Positions 33,644 to 40,295 of a stretch of DNA of 40,295 nucleotides are shown piece by piece. Source of the DNA: a bacterium (lineage in GTDB: Bacteria > Bacillota > Clostridia > Lachnospirales > Lachnospiraceae); NCBI GenBank assembly GCA_004562765.1, contig SFRL01000031.1, positions 1-40,295 of the forward strand, in the 5' to 3' direction. The notes under the pieces were generated by a model that did not search any database, was not told the origin of the DNA, and saw only the letters and a list, made by a program, of their open reading frames with translations. A program made the position numbers and the translations under genes. Position 1 is the stretch's first letter, and each line of letters begins with the position of its first letter.

Positions 33644-34030
33644 ATGGAACATGAAATTGTGTGGCAGGATCGGAAACGCGTATGGTGTGGTTTGCCCTGG
33701 ACTTTTACAAAGTATGAGCTGAGCAAAGAAAAGCTGATCGTCAAGACCGGATTTTTCACGCAGAATCAGGATGAGGTGCGCCTGTACCGCATTCTGGATC
33801 TGTCATTGAAGAGAAGTCTGATGCAGCGCATCTTCGGTCTCGGCACGATCCACTGTAATTCCGTGGACAAGACGATGAAAAACTTCGAGATCAAAAATAT
33901 CAAGGATTCTGAGAAGGTAAAAAACGAGTTATCCGATCTGATCGAGGAGGCAAGAAGAGCGAACCGCGTATCATCCAGAGAGTTCATGACAGAGCAGGAG
34001 GATGACGACGAAGAGGACAGCGAGGAGTAA
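33644..34030 (+). CDS. Small bacterial PH-domain protein
   Basis: 128 residues. Residues about 5-95 fit the bPH_2 fold seen in YdbS-like proteins: WTFTKYELSKEKLIVKTGFF, then QDEVRLYRILDLSLKRSLMQRIFGLGTIHC, and KDSEKVKNELSDLIEE. The tail is strongly acidic (DDDEEDSEE). No membrane segment, unlike many relatives. Function unknown; a membrane- or protein-binding role is typical for PH folds. AAGGAG precedes ATG 33644 by 9 bases. Confidence 0.82.
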   Translation: MEHEIVWQDRKRVWCGLPWTFTKYELSKEKLIVKTGFFTQNQDEVRLYRILDLSLKRSLMQRIFGLGTIHCNSVDKTMKNFEIKNIKDSEKVKNELSDLIEEARRANRVSSREFMTEQEDDDEEDSEE

Positions 34031-34076
34031 ATCACCTAATTTTTTGAGGTGTTTCGTCAAAATGTAGCGTCTCTCC

Positions 34077-34105
34077 TTGACAAAAGGGAAAAATTCCTTT
34101 AAGGT
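34077..34105 (+). promoter_or_regulatory. Possible promoter of the AGCS gene
   Basis: A perfect TTGACA (34077-34082) with only a poor -10 (TAAGGT, 34100-34105) 17 bases on. A small inverted repeat AAGGGAA/TTCCTT lies in the spacer and could be a regulator site. Confidence 0.35.
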
Positions 34106-34146
34106 TTTAAAGAAGTAAAGCAATAAAAATGTGAAGGAGTAACGTT

Positions 34147-35652
34147 ATGGTTGACAAAATTGCTGAGATCAATGGTCTCATAAACAACATTGTGTGGGGT
34201 GTTCCCGCGTTGACGCTGCTGATTGGCACCGGTATTTTGATGACCGTGCTGACAAAGTTCTTCCAGTTCACTCATTTTGGTCACATGATCAAAGAGACGA
34301 TCGGTGGACTGTTCCGCAAAAAAGATATTTTAAACAATAAGGATGAAAAATCCATTTCCCAGTTCCAGGCGCTTTGTACGGCGTTGTCCGCGACGATCGG
34401 AACCGGAAATATTGCCGGTATCGCGTATGCGATCACGATGGGCGGCACCGGAGCGGTTTTCTGGATGTGGCTGGCGGCGATCGTAGGTATGATGACGAAC
34501 TATTCCGAGAATGTACTCGGTATTTTCTTCCGCCGCAGAAATGAGAAGGGTGAGTGGTCCGGTGGCGCGATGTATTATCTGCGCGACGGACTTGGAAATA
34601 AGAAGGGCTGTAAGCAGATCGGACAGATCCTGGCGATCCTGTTCTCCATTTTTGCAGTATTCGCCTCCTTCGGTATCGGAAACATGGGTCAGGTGACCTC
34701 TATCCGCGAGTCAGTATTGCATGCATTTGGATTTGCAGCTGATTCCAAGACCGGTGGACTGGTGATCGGTGTGATCGTTGCAGTAGTTGCGGCATTGGTT
34801 ATCATCGGAGGCTTGACACGTATCGCAAAGGCAAATGAAAAGATTGTGCCGTTTATGGCTATCTTTTACATACTGGGAAGTCTGGTTATTGTTGTGATGA
34901 ACTACAAGATGATCATTCCTGCATTCGCTTCTATCTTTAGTCATGCATTTAGCCTGGAGGCAGCAGCCGGCGGTGTCGGCGGTGCCGTGATCAAGCAGGC
35001 GATGACCTGGGGATTCAAGCGAGGCGTATTTTCCAACGAGGCAGGACTGGGATCTTCCGTTATGGTACATTCCGCTTCCAACGTCAAAGAGCCTGTGACA
35101 CAGGGTCTGTGGGGAATTTTTGAAGTATTCTTTGATACGATCATCGTATGTACACTGACTGCACTCGTGATCCTGACGACCGGTATCGTTGATCTTGACA
35201 CCGGCGCATCTCTGAGCGGTGCGACAAAGCTCGGTCTTGCGACAGAGGCGTTTACCAAGTGCTTCGGCAGCTTCGGTGGTATCTTTATCGCGATCGCGAT
35301 CACGCTGTTTGCGTTTTCTACCGTGCTCGGCTGGAGTTATTACGGTACAAAGGCATGGGAATTTTTATTTGGAACAAAAGCAACGCTCATTTACAAAGTG
35401 ATCTTTATCGTGATCATCGTTGCAGGTTCTGCACTTGATGCATCACTTGTGATCGACCTGTCAGATACCTTCAACGGTCTGATGGCGATCCCGAACCTGA
35501 TCGGTGTCATCACCCTGTCAGGAACAGTCATGGCGATCACAAACAACTACGCAAAGCGTGTCTTCAAAGGCGATACATCCGTAAAGCCGATGCTGTCGTT
35601 CTTCGAGGATATTCAGAGGGAGCAGGAGAAGCGTCTGTCAGACGAGGATTAA
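34147..35652 (+). CDS. Alanine/glycine:cation symporter (AGCS family)
   Basis: 501 residues with about 11 membrane helices. Family motifs: FFQFTHFGHMIKET, ALCTALSATIGTGNIAGIA, FWMWLAAIVGMMTNYSENVLG, GGAMYYLRDGLG, and FKRGVFSNEAGLGSSVMVHSA. AGCS carriers import alanine or glycine with Na+ or H+. ATG 34147 after GAAGGAG. Single gene ended by the terminator at 35670-35697. No glycine riboswitch is present in the 116-base upstream gap. Confidence 0.94.
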   Translation: MVDKIAEINGLINNIVWGVPALTLLIGTGILMTVLTKFFQFTHFGHMIKETIGGLFRKKDILNNKDEKSISQFQALCTALSATIGTGNIAGIAYAITMGGTGAVFWMWLAAIVGMMTNYSENVLGIFFRRRNEKGEWSGGAMYYLRDGLGNKKGCKQIGQILAILFSIFAVFASFGIGNMGQVTSIRESVLHAFGFAADSKTGGLVIGVIVAVVAALVIIGGLTRIAKANEKIVPFMAIFYILGSLVIVVMNYKMIIPAFASIFSHAFSLEAAAGGVGGAVIKQAMTWGFKRGVFSNEAGLGSSVMVHSASNVKEPVTQGLWGIFEVFFDTIIVCTLTALVILTTGIVDLDTGASLSGATKLGLATEAFTKCFGSFGGIFIAIAITLFAFSTVLGWSYYGTKAWEFLFGTKATLIYKVIFIVIIVAGSALDASLVIDLSDTFNGLMAIPNLIGVITLSGTVMAITNNYAKRVFKGDTSVKPMLSFFEDIQREQEKRLSDED

Positions 35653-35669
35653 ATGTAACAGGTAAAATG

Positions 35670-35697
35670 AAGGCGTAAGTGTATGCTTACGCCTTTT
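35670..35697 (+). terminator. Terminator of the AGCS gene
   Basis: AAGGCGTAAG (35670-35679) pairs perfectly with CTTACGCCTT (35686-35695) around 6 bases, followed by TT. Confidence 0.8.
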
Positions 35698-35711
35698 CGA
35701 TTGCGCAAACC

Positions 35712-35740
35712 TTGCTTTTAACGCTGGAGCGTGTTAAAAT
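35712..35740 (+). promoter_or_regulatory. Promoter of the hypB-trpS-trpB unit
   Basis: TTGCTT (35712-35717), 17 bases, TAAAAT (35735-35740). A leader of about 85 bases with a CAAAC/GTTTG hairpin precedes hypB. Confidence 0.6.
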
Positions 35741-35831
35741 CAAACGTGGTGGTTTGCTTTCGGACGGGCTGGTGATTTCGGCTTCGGAAGAACAAAGACA
35801 CCGGGCAGTTGGGAAAGGAGATAACTATACG

Positions 35832-36509
35832 ATGGCAGATTTCAGAGTGATCGAGGTGAAGCGCAGCATTTTCGAGGATAACGATGCGGATGCAAATAAG
35901 CTGCGTGAAGAGTTGAAGGTGGAGAAAACCTTTTTGCTGAATCTGATGTCCTCACCCGGAGCGGGAAAGACGACTACGTTAAAGCGCACGATCGAGGCGC
36001 TGAAGGATGAGATGAAGATCGGGATCATGGAGGCGGATATTGACTCGGATGTGGACGCAAAGGCGATCACGGAGACCGGCGCGCGGGCAATACAGATCCA
36101 TACCGGCGGTATGTGCCATTTGGATGCGGATATGACCCGTCAGGGTATCCGGGAGTTCGGCACGAGTGATCTGGATCTGGTCGTTTTGGAAAATGTGGGC
36201 AATCTTGTCTGCCCGGCAGAGTTCGATACGGGAAGTACAAAAAATGCGATGATCCTCTCTGTTCCCGAGGGTGATGACAAACCGTTAAAATATCCGCTCA
36301 TGTTTACGATCTGCGACGTTGTACTTATCAACAAATGTGATACATTATGTGTATTTGATGATTTTGATAAGGAGGCGGTTGTCGAACGTATTCACAGGCT
36401 CAATCCGAAGGCGGAAGTCATTTTCGTGTCTGCAAAGACAGGAGAGGGATTTGACGGCTGGATCGACTGGCTGCGCCGCGAAGTGGGTGACTATCAGCGG
36501 TCATTGTAA
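35832..36509 (+). CDS. hypB: HypB, nickel-handling GTPase
   Basis: 225 residues from ATG 35832, with AAGGAG 11 bases upstream; the longer frame from 35679 overlaps the previous terminator. G-domain motifs: LMSSPGAGKTTTL (P loop), EADIDSDVDA, LENVGNLVCP and INKCD. The metal site CHLDADM is intact. There is no N-terminal CxxCGC or His-rich nickel store, so only the G-domain metal site remains. It inserts nickel into [NiFe] hydrogenase with HypA, but no hydrogenase or other hyp gene is in the window. Next gene trpS starts 24 bases later. Confidence 0.93.
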   Translation: MADFRVIEVKRSIFEDNDADANKLREELKVEKTFLLNLMSSPGAGKTTTLKRTIEALKDEMKIGIMEADIDSDVDAKAITETGARAIQIHTGGMCHLDADMTRQGIREFGTSDLDLVVLENVGNLVCPAEFDTGSTKNAMILSVPEGDDKPLKYPLMFTICDVVLINKCDTLCVFDDFDKEAVVERIHRLNPKAEVIFVSAKTGEGFDGWIDWLRREVGDYQRSL

Positions 36510-36533
36510 ATAAATTAGAAGAGGTAAATTAAA

Positions 36534-37588
36534 ATGGCAAAGATTATTTTAACCGGAGACCGTCCCACCGGACGACTCCATGTAGGACATTATGTAGGTT
36601 CGTTGCGACGCAGAGTTGAACTGCAGAATTCCGGTGAGTTTGACAAGATCTATATCATGATCGCGGATGCGCAGGCATTGACGGATAATGCAGACAATCC
36701 CGAAAAGGTGCGTCAGAATATCGTTGAGGTGGCATTGGACTATCTTTCTTGCGGACTTGATCCGGAGAAGTCCACACTGTTTATTCAGTCTATATGAATC
36801 TCGTGACGGTTGCACGTCTGCAACGCAATCCGACCGTAAAAGCAGAGATCCAGATGCGCAATTTTGAGGCCAGCATTCCGGTAGGATTTTTTACCTACCC
36901 CATCAGTCAGGCAGCAGATATCACTGCTTTTCAGGCGACGACAGTGCCGGTTGGAGAGGATCAGATGCCGATGCTGGAGCAGTGCCGTGAGATCGTGCAC
37001 AAGTTTAACAGCGTATACGGCGAAACATTGACGATGCCTCAGATCATGCTGCCGGACAATCAGGCGTGCATGCGTCTGCCGGGTATTGACGGAAAGGCAA
37101 AGATGAGTAAGTCGCTCAACAACTGTATTTATCTTTCCGATACGGAGGAAGAGGTTCGTACAAAGATCATGTCTATGTTTACGGATCCGAATCACCTGAA
37201 GGTTTCCGATCCCGGAAAGGTGGATGGCAATCCGGTATTTATCTATCTGGAGGCATTCTCACGCCCGGAGCATTTTGCAGAATTTTTACCGGAGTACGCA
37301 GGTATCGAGGAACTGGAGGAGCACTATAAGCGCGGTGGTCTCGGTGATGTGAAGGTAAAGAAATTTTTAAATAATGTGATGCAGTCAGAACTGGCACCGA
37401 TCCGTGCGCGCAGAGCGCAGTGGGAGAAGGACATACCTGCGGTTTACGAGATCCTGAAAAAAGGCTCCGAGGAGGCGGAAAAGGTAGCGGCTGACACACT
37501 TGCAAAGGTGCGCGCGGCAATGAAGATCAATTATTTTGATGATGCGGCGCTCATCAAGGAGCAGATGGAGAAGTATAAAGCAGAGTAG
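36534..37588 (+). pseudogene. trpS: Tryptophanyl-tRNA synthetase, split by a small deletion/frameshift
   Basis: Two adjoining frames together cover a nearly complete TrpRS. The first (36534-36797, 87 residues) has the ATP-binding TGDRPTGRLHVGHYVGSL, with HVGH as the HIGH motif, and ends at IQSI-stop. The second (36794-37588, 264 residues) resumes at MNLVTVARLQRNPTVK and carries GKAKMSKSLNN, the KMSKS motif. Intact enzymes have about 11 more residues between IQS and YMNL; loss of roughly 34 bases explains both the gap and the frame change. The frames overlap as ATGA, so a coupled restart is possible, but no ribosome site precedes the second ATG. Either a true pseudogene with another trpS elsewhere, or a sequencing or assembly fault. 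Confidence 0.8.
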
Positions 37589-37617
37589 CTTATAAAATAA
37601 TACTGTGAGGTAGAGAT

Positions 37618-38985
37618 ATGGAGAAAAAGATTCCTTACAAGATTTATCTGGAAGAAAGCGAGATGCCGAAGGACTGGTATAATGTGCGGGCGGATATGAA
37701 AATAAAGCCGGCACCGTTACTCAATCCGGCAACTCATGAGCCGATGACGGCAGAGCAGCTGGGCGCAGTATTCTGCGATGAGCTGGTGAAACAGGAACTG
37801 AACAACGATGACCGTTATATCCCGATCCCCGAGGAGATTCAGGACTTTTACAAAATGTATCGTCCGGCTCCGCTGGTTCGTGCTTACTGTCTGGAGAAAA
37901 AGCTGGGCACACCCGCAAAGATCTATTATAAATTCGAGGGAAATAACACCAGTGGCAGCCACAAGTTAAACTCTGCGATCGCGCAGGCATACTACGCAAA
38001 GAAGCAGGGCTTAAAGGGTGTGACGACAGAGACCGGAGCAGGCCAGTGGGGTACTGCGCTGTCTATGGCATGTTCTTATTTTGATCTGGACTGCAAGGTG
38101 TTCATGGTAAAATGTTCCTATGAGCAGAAGCCCTTCCGCCGTGAGGTGATGCGTACCTACGGTGCAAGTGTGACACCGTCACCGTCTGAAACCACAGAGG
38201 TAGGAAAGAAGATCCTGGCAGAGCATCCCGGAACTACCGGAAGCCTTGGCTGTGCGATCTCCGAGGCAGTAGAGGTGGCAACACATACGGAAGGTTACCG
38301 CTATGTACTTGGTAGTGTGTTGAATCAGGTTCTTCTGCACCAGTCCATCATCGGTGTAGAGACAAAGATCGCGATGGATAAATATGGCATCAAGCCGGAT
38401 ATCATCATCGGATGTGCGGGCGGCGGTTCCAACCTTGGCGGACTGATCTCTCCGTTTATGGGAGAGAAGCTGCGCGGTGAGGCTGACTATCAGTTTATCG
38501 CAGTGGAGCCTGCAAGCTGCCCGAGCCTGACCAGAGGAAAATATGCATATGATTTCTGCGATACAGGAATGGTATGCCCGCTGGCAAAGATGTACACACT
38601 GGGAAGCGGTTTTATCCCTTCAGCAAATCACGCCGGTGGACTGCGTTATCACGGTATGAGCTCTATTTTGTCAGAGCTGTATGATCAGGGTTACATGGAG
38701 GCACGTGCGGTTGGACAGACTTCCGTATTTGCGGCAGCAGAGCAGTTCGCACGGGTGGAAGGTATCCTTCCTGCACCGGAAAGCTCACATGCGATCCGCG
38801 TTGCGATCGACGAGGCAATGAAGTGCAAGGAGACCGGAGAGGAGAAGACAATCCTGTTCGGTCTGACCGGAACCGGATACTTTGATATGGTGGCTTACGA
38901 GAAGTTCCACAACGGAGAGATGAGTGATTACATCCCGACGGATGCAGATCTGCAGGTGGGATTTGACGGACTGCCGAAATTCTGA
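37618..38985 (+). CDS. trpB: Tryptophan synthase beta chain, TrpB2 type
   Basis: 455 residues, longer than standard TrpB (~400) and with the TrpB2-type N terminus (IYLEESEMPKDWYNVRADM). PLP lysine in NTSGSHKLNSA; catalytic Glu in TTETGAGQWGTA; phosphate-binding CAGGGSN. It joins indole and serine to give tryptophan. TrpB2 enzymes usually lack a TrpA partner and may salvage indole; no trpA or other trp genes are here. It follows trpS by 29 bases with no terminator. Confidence 0.92.
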   Translation: MEKKIPYKIYLEESEMPKDWYNVRADMKIKPAPLLNPATHEPMTAEQLGAVFCDELVKQELNNDDRYIPIPEEIQDFYKMYRPAPLVRAYCLEKKLGTPAKIYYKFEGNNTSGSHKLNSAIAQAYYAKKQGLKGVTTETGAGQWGTALSMACSYFDLDCKVFMVKCSYEQKPFRREVMRTYGASVTPSPSETTEVGKKILAEHPGTTGSLGCAISEAVEVATHTEGYRYVLGSVLNQVLLHQSIIGVETKIAMDKYGIKPDIIIGCAGGGSNLGGLISPFMGEKLRGEADYQFIAVEPASCPSLTRGKYAYDFCDTGMVCPLAKMYTLGSGFIPSANHAGGLRYHGMSSILSELYDQGYMEARAVGQTSVFAAAEQFARVEGILPAPESSHAIRVAIDEAMKCKETGEEKTILFGLTGTGYFDMVAYEKFHNGEMSDYIPTDADLQVGFDGLPKF

Positions 38986-39236
38986 TAAATAGCATAATTG
39001 CCCGCATAGGGAATTGAAACACCGTTTTGCACGATGTCCCTATCTTAACATGTAAGGTCATTGATGATGCGTCCCTGCCGCTGCGCAAATGACACTGACA
39101 TGCTTTGGTAGGAAATATCGCGGCATACGGTGTTTCGTTTTCTAGTGCGGGCTGTTTTGATCATGCTAATAATATAGAAAAATTTCAACATTGGTATCTC
39201 CTCAAATGCAGGGGAAAGGAAAGAGGTTTTATATTG
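38986..39236. other. Structured intergenic stretch after trpB
   Basis: No convincing gene. ATAGGGA (39006-39012) pairs with TCCCTAT (39037-39043), and GTCATT (39057-39062) with AATGAC (39088-39093). Neither is followed by a T run, so trpB has no standard terminator here. Composition becomes AT-rich after about 39150, marking a change into the right-edge genes. Confidence 0.4.
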
Positions 39237-39770
39237 ATGGATGAGTTAAATGAACTGAAAGAAGTCTTTGCTGAATTTGGTGAAGTTCTGAGAATGATGG
39301 GTAATGCAATGCGAGAGTACTTCACTACCACTCCATGGCAGCAGCAACTGGCTGCTTTGGTAATGTTTGTAAGCTTTGTCTTGTCATTAATAATCAGAAT
39401 CAAATTCAATTATAGGACCAGAGGTCAAAGAAGGGTTGAAAAAGCTAAAGCACTAGGTCATGTCGTTAACGGAACTGTTATCAGTGCTACCTTTGATACT
39501 GACGAAAATGGAAATCGTAAATATTCCGGACGTGTAGGATATGAAGTAGATGGCCGCAAGTATTCAACAATTTTTGTTCCTAGCGGCAGTAGCAGTATTA
39601 TTAGGAAAGGAGATACCGAGCCGGTCTACTGGTTAGAAAATCCAAAAAGAGGTTTTGTAAGTTGTAATTCTGAAGGCTTCTTAGGTGTCCTTGAGTGGTT
39701 GCTGGTGGTTTCTATTCCTGTGTTCCTTGCCTTTCTTACCTTGCTAGTAACCGGCGGTCTGCAAAAATAA
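39237..39770 (+). CDS. Small membrane protein, DUF3592-like middle domain
   Basis: 177 residues from ATG 39237; AAGAGG lies 10 bases upstream, and the frame stays open to 39105 without a better start. Two membrane helices (about 39-57 and near the C terminus, EWLLVVSIPVFLAFLTLLV) flank a soluble beta-rich part: GTVISATFDTDENGNRKY, VGYEVDGRKYSTIF, and GDTEPVYWLENPKRG. This resembles DUF3592-type proteins, of unknown function. Base use is AT-rich compared with trpB. Confidence 0.65.
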   Translation: MDELNELKEVFAEFGEVLRMMGNAMREYFTTTPWQQQLAALVMFVSFVLSLIIRIKFNYRTRGQRRVEKAKALGHVVNGTVISATFDTDENGNRKYSGRVGYEVDGRKYSTIFVPSGSSSIIRKGDTEPVYWLENPKRGFVSCNSEGFLGVLEWLLVVSIPVFLAFLTLLVTGGLQK

Positions 39771-39944
39771 AGTCCCTTTTCGGAATTGTGTGTCAACTGA
39801 ATAGCGATGCATAGTTTTCTGTAGCATGAATAGTCATTTCATTCTATATTATCAAATGATACAATAAAGAAAAACAAATCTACAAATCGGAATTTAAATG
39901 GATGAACAATTACCTTATTCTTTATATGAACTTGAATGTAATCA

Positions 39945-39973
39945 TTGAATTTACAACAAAATTCTGATATGAT
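39945..39973 (+). promoter_or_regulatory. Promoter of the cupin gene
   Basis: TTGAAT (39945-39950), 17 bases, TATGAT (39968-39973). The rest of the 228-base gap from 39771 shows no gene or clear structure. Confidence 0.6.
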
Positions 39974-39998
39974 AATTGATGAAATGGAGGTGCTTACA

Positions 39999-40295
39999 AT
40001 GGCAAGCTACACAAAAATGACAGTTGGAAAAGAAAATCGGACGGAGCTTCATGAAAAGCTAGCCCTGACTGGTGCGGAGATCAGTCTGAATACGCTTCCT
40101 GCGGGAGCAAATGTTCCGTTTATCCACTCCCACAAGGCAAATGAGGAAATCTACGGTGTTCTTTCCGGCAAAGGCAAGGTCGTTATCGATGGCGAAGAAA
40201 TCAGCCTTGCAGCAGGCGACTGGCTGAAGATTTCTCCCGTGGCAAAACGTCAGTTCTTTGCTGCAAGCAATTCTGAAATCACTTATATTTGTATT
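39999..40295 (+). CDS. Cupin-domain protein, 3' end cut by window edge
   Basis: 99 residues visible, no stop before the window end. GGAGG (39986-39990) lies 8 bases before ATG 39999. Cupin motif 1 is seen as PFIHSHKANEEIYGVLSGKGKVVIDGEE (metal His-His-Glu spacing HSHKANEE), followed by LAAGDWLKISP. Single-domain cupins of this type act as sugar isomerases, dioxygenases or binding proteins; the activity cannot be told. Confidence 0.82.
   Translation, partial: MASYTKMTVGKENRTELHEKLALTGAEISLNTLPAGANVPFIHSHKANEEIYGVLSGKGKVVIDGEEISLAAGDWLKISPVAKRQFFAASNSEITYICI

Noticed and set aside
35741..35831. Possible Ni/Co riboswitch before hypB
   Set aside because: The leader has small hairpins but I could not find the conserved four-way-junction pattern of the NiCo class.
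36510..36533. T-box leader expected before trpS
   Set aside because: Only 24 bases separate hypB from trpS, too short, and no T-box sequence occurs in the hypB leader.
39008..39020. GGGAATTGAAAC, similar to the end of some CRISPR repeats
   Set aside because: Only one copy; no spaced repeats and no cas genes in the window.

Overview
The window reads as chromosome of a Gram-positive, spore-lineage anaerobe of the Clostridia, most likely a gut Lachnospiraceae. This rests on strong GGAGG-type ribosome sites, near-consensus TTGACA-N17-TATAAT promoters, a Spo0A C-terminal-domain protein, a diaminopimelate dehydrogenase, an FMN riboswitch driving an ECF riboflavin S component, an AGCS alanine/glycine carrier and several glycosidases. 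Species cannot be named from sequence alone. Both ends (about 1-1400 and 39100-40295) are more AT-rich than the core and carry partial or poorly known genes, so they may be accessory DNA. No transposase, integrase, rRNA, tRNA or CRISPR array was found.

Layout. 1-1416: a truncated pRiA4b ORF-3-like gene, a short gene remnant and a terminator. 1417-5460: a three-part hybrid histidine kinase followed by a MATE exporter. 5593-12477: a sugar operon with its own promoter and operator-like repeats, in the order TetR regulator, GH2 glycosidase, GPH sugar symporter, GH36 alpha-galactosidase; two of its junctions are 4-base ATGA overlaps. 12510-13680: a lone Spo0A-C protein divergent from an XRE/S24-like regulator. 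13767-17319: diaminopimelate dehydrogenase, superoxide dismutase, an EamA exporter and a degenerate CbiE/CbiT-like protein. 17498-20317: YgjV-like membrane protein, alpha/beta hydrolase, guanine-deaminase-like enzyme and a HAD phosphatase. 20469-23251: an NhaC antiporter converging with an HD-GYP protein. 23571-25360: FMN riboswitch, ribU and a creatininase-family hydrolase as one unit. 25465-28540: a 746-residue cyclic-nucleotide-domain protein divergent from a TtcA-like PP-loop ATPase. 28561-35652: a domain-swapped GH3 beta-glucosidase, M18 aminopeptidase, a divergent GpsA, a PH-domain protein and an AGCS carrier. 35712-38985: hypB, a disrupted trpS and a TrpB2-type gene in one apparent operon. 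39237-40295: a small membrane protein and the start of a cupin gene.

How the genes fit together. The 5.6-12.5 kb operon takes up and cleaves galactosides in the cytoplasm. The riboflavin unit couples vitamin uptake to an amidohydrolase whose substrate is unknown and may be a flavin-related compound. The most unusual items are the split trpS beside trpB2 and a lone hypB, the CbiE/CbiT-like protein with an eroded SAM motif, the FMN-riboswitch-controlled creatininase homologue, the large cyclic-nucleotide-domain protein, and several structured intergenic RNAs or hairpins with no assigned role. No complete, clearly new multi-gene system could be demonstrated.
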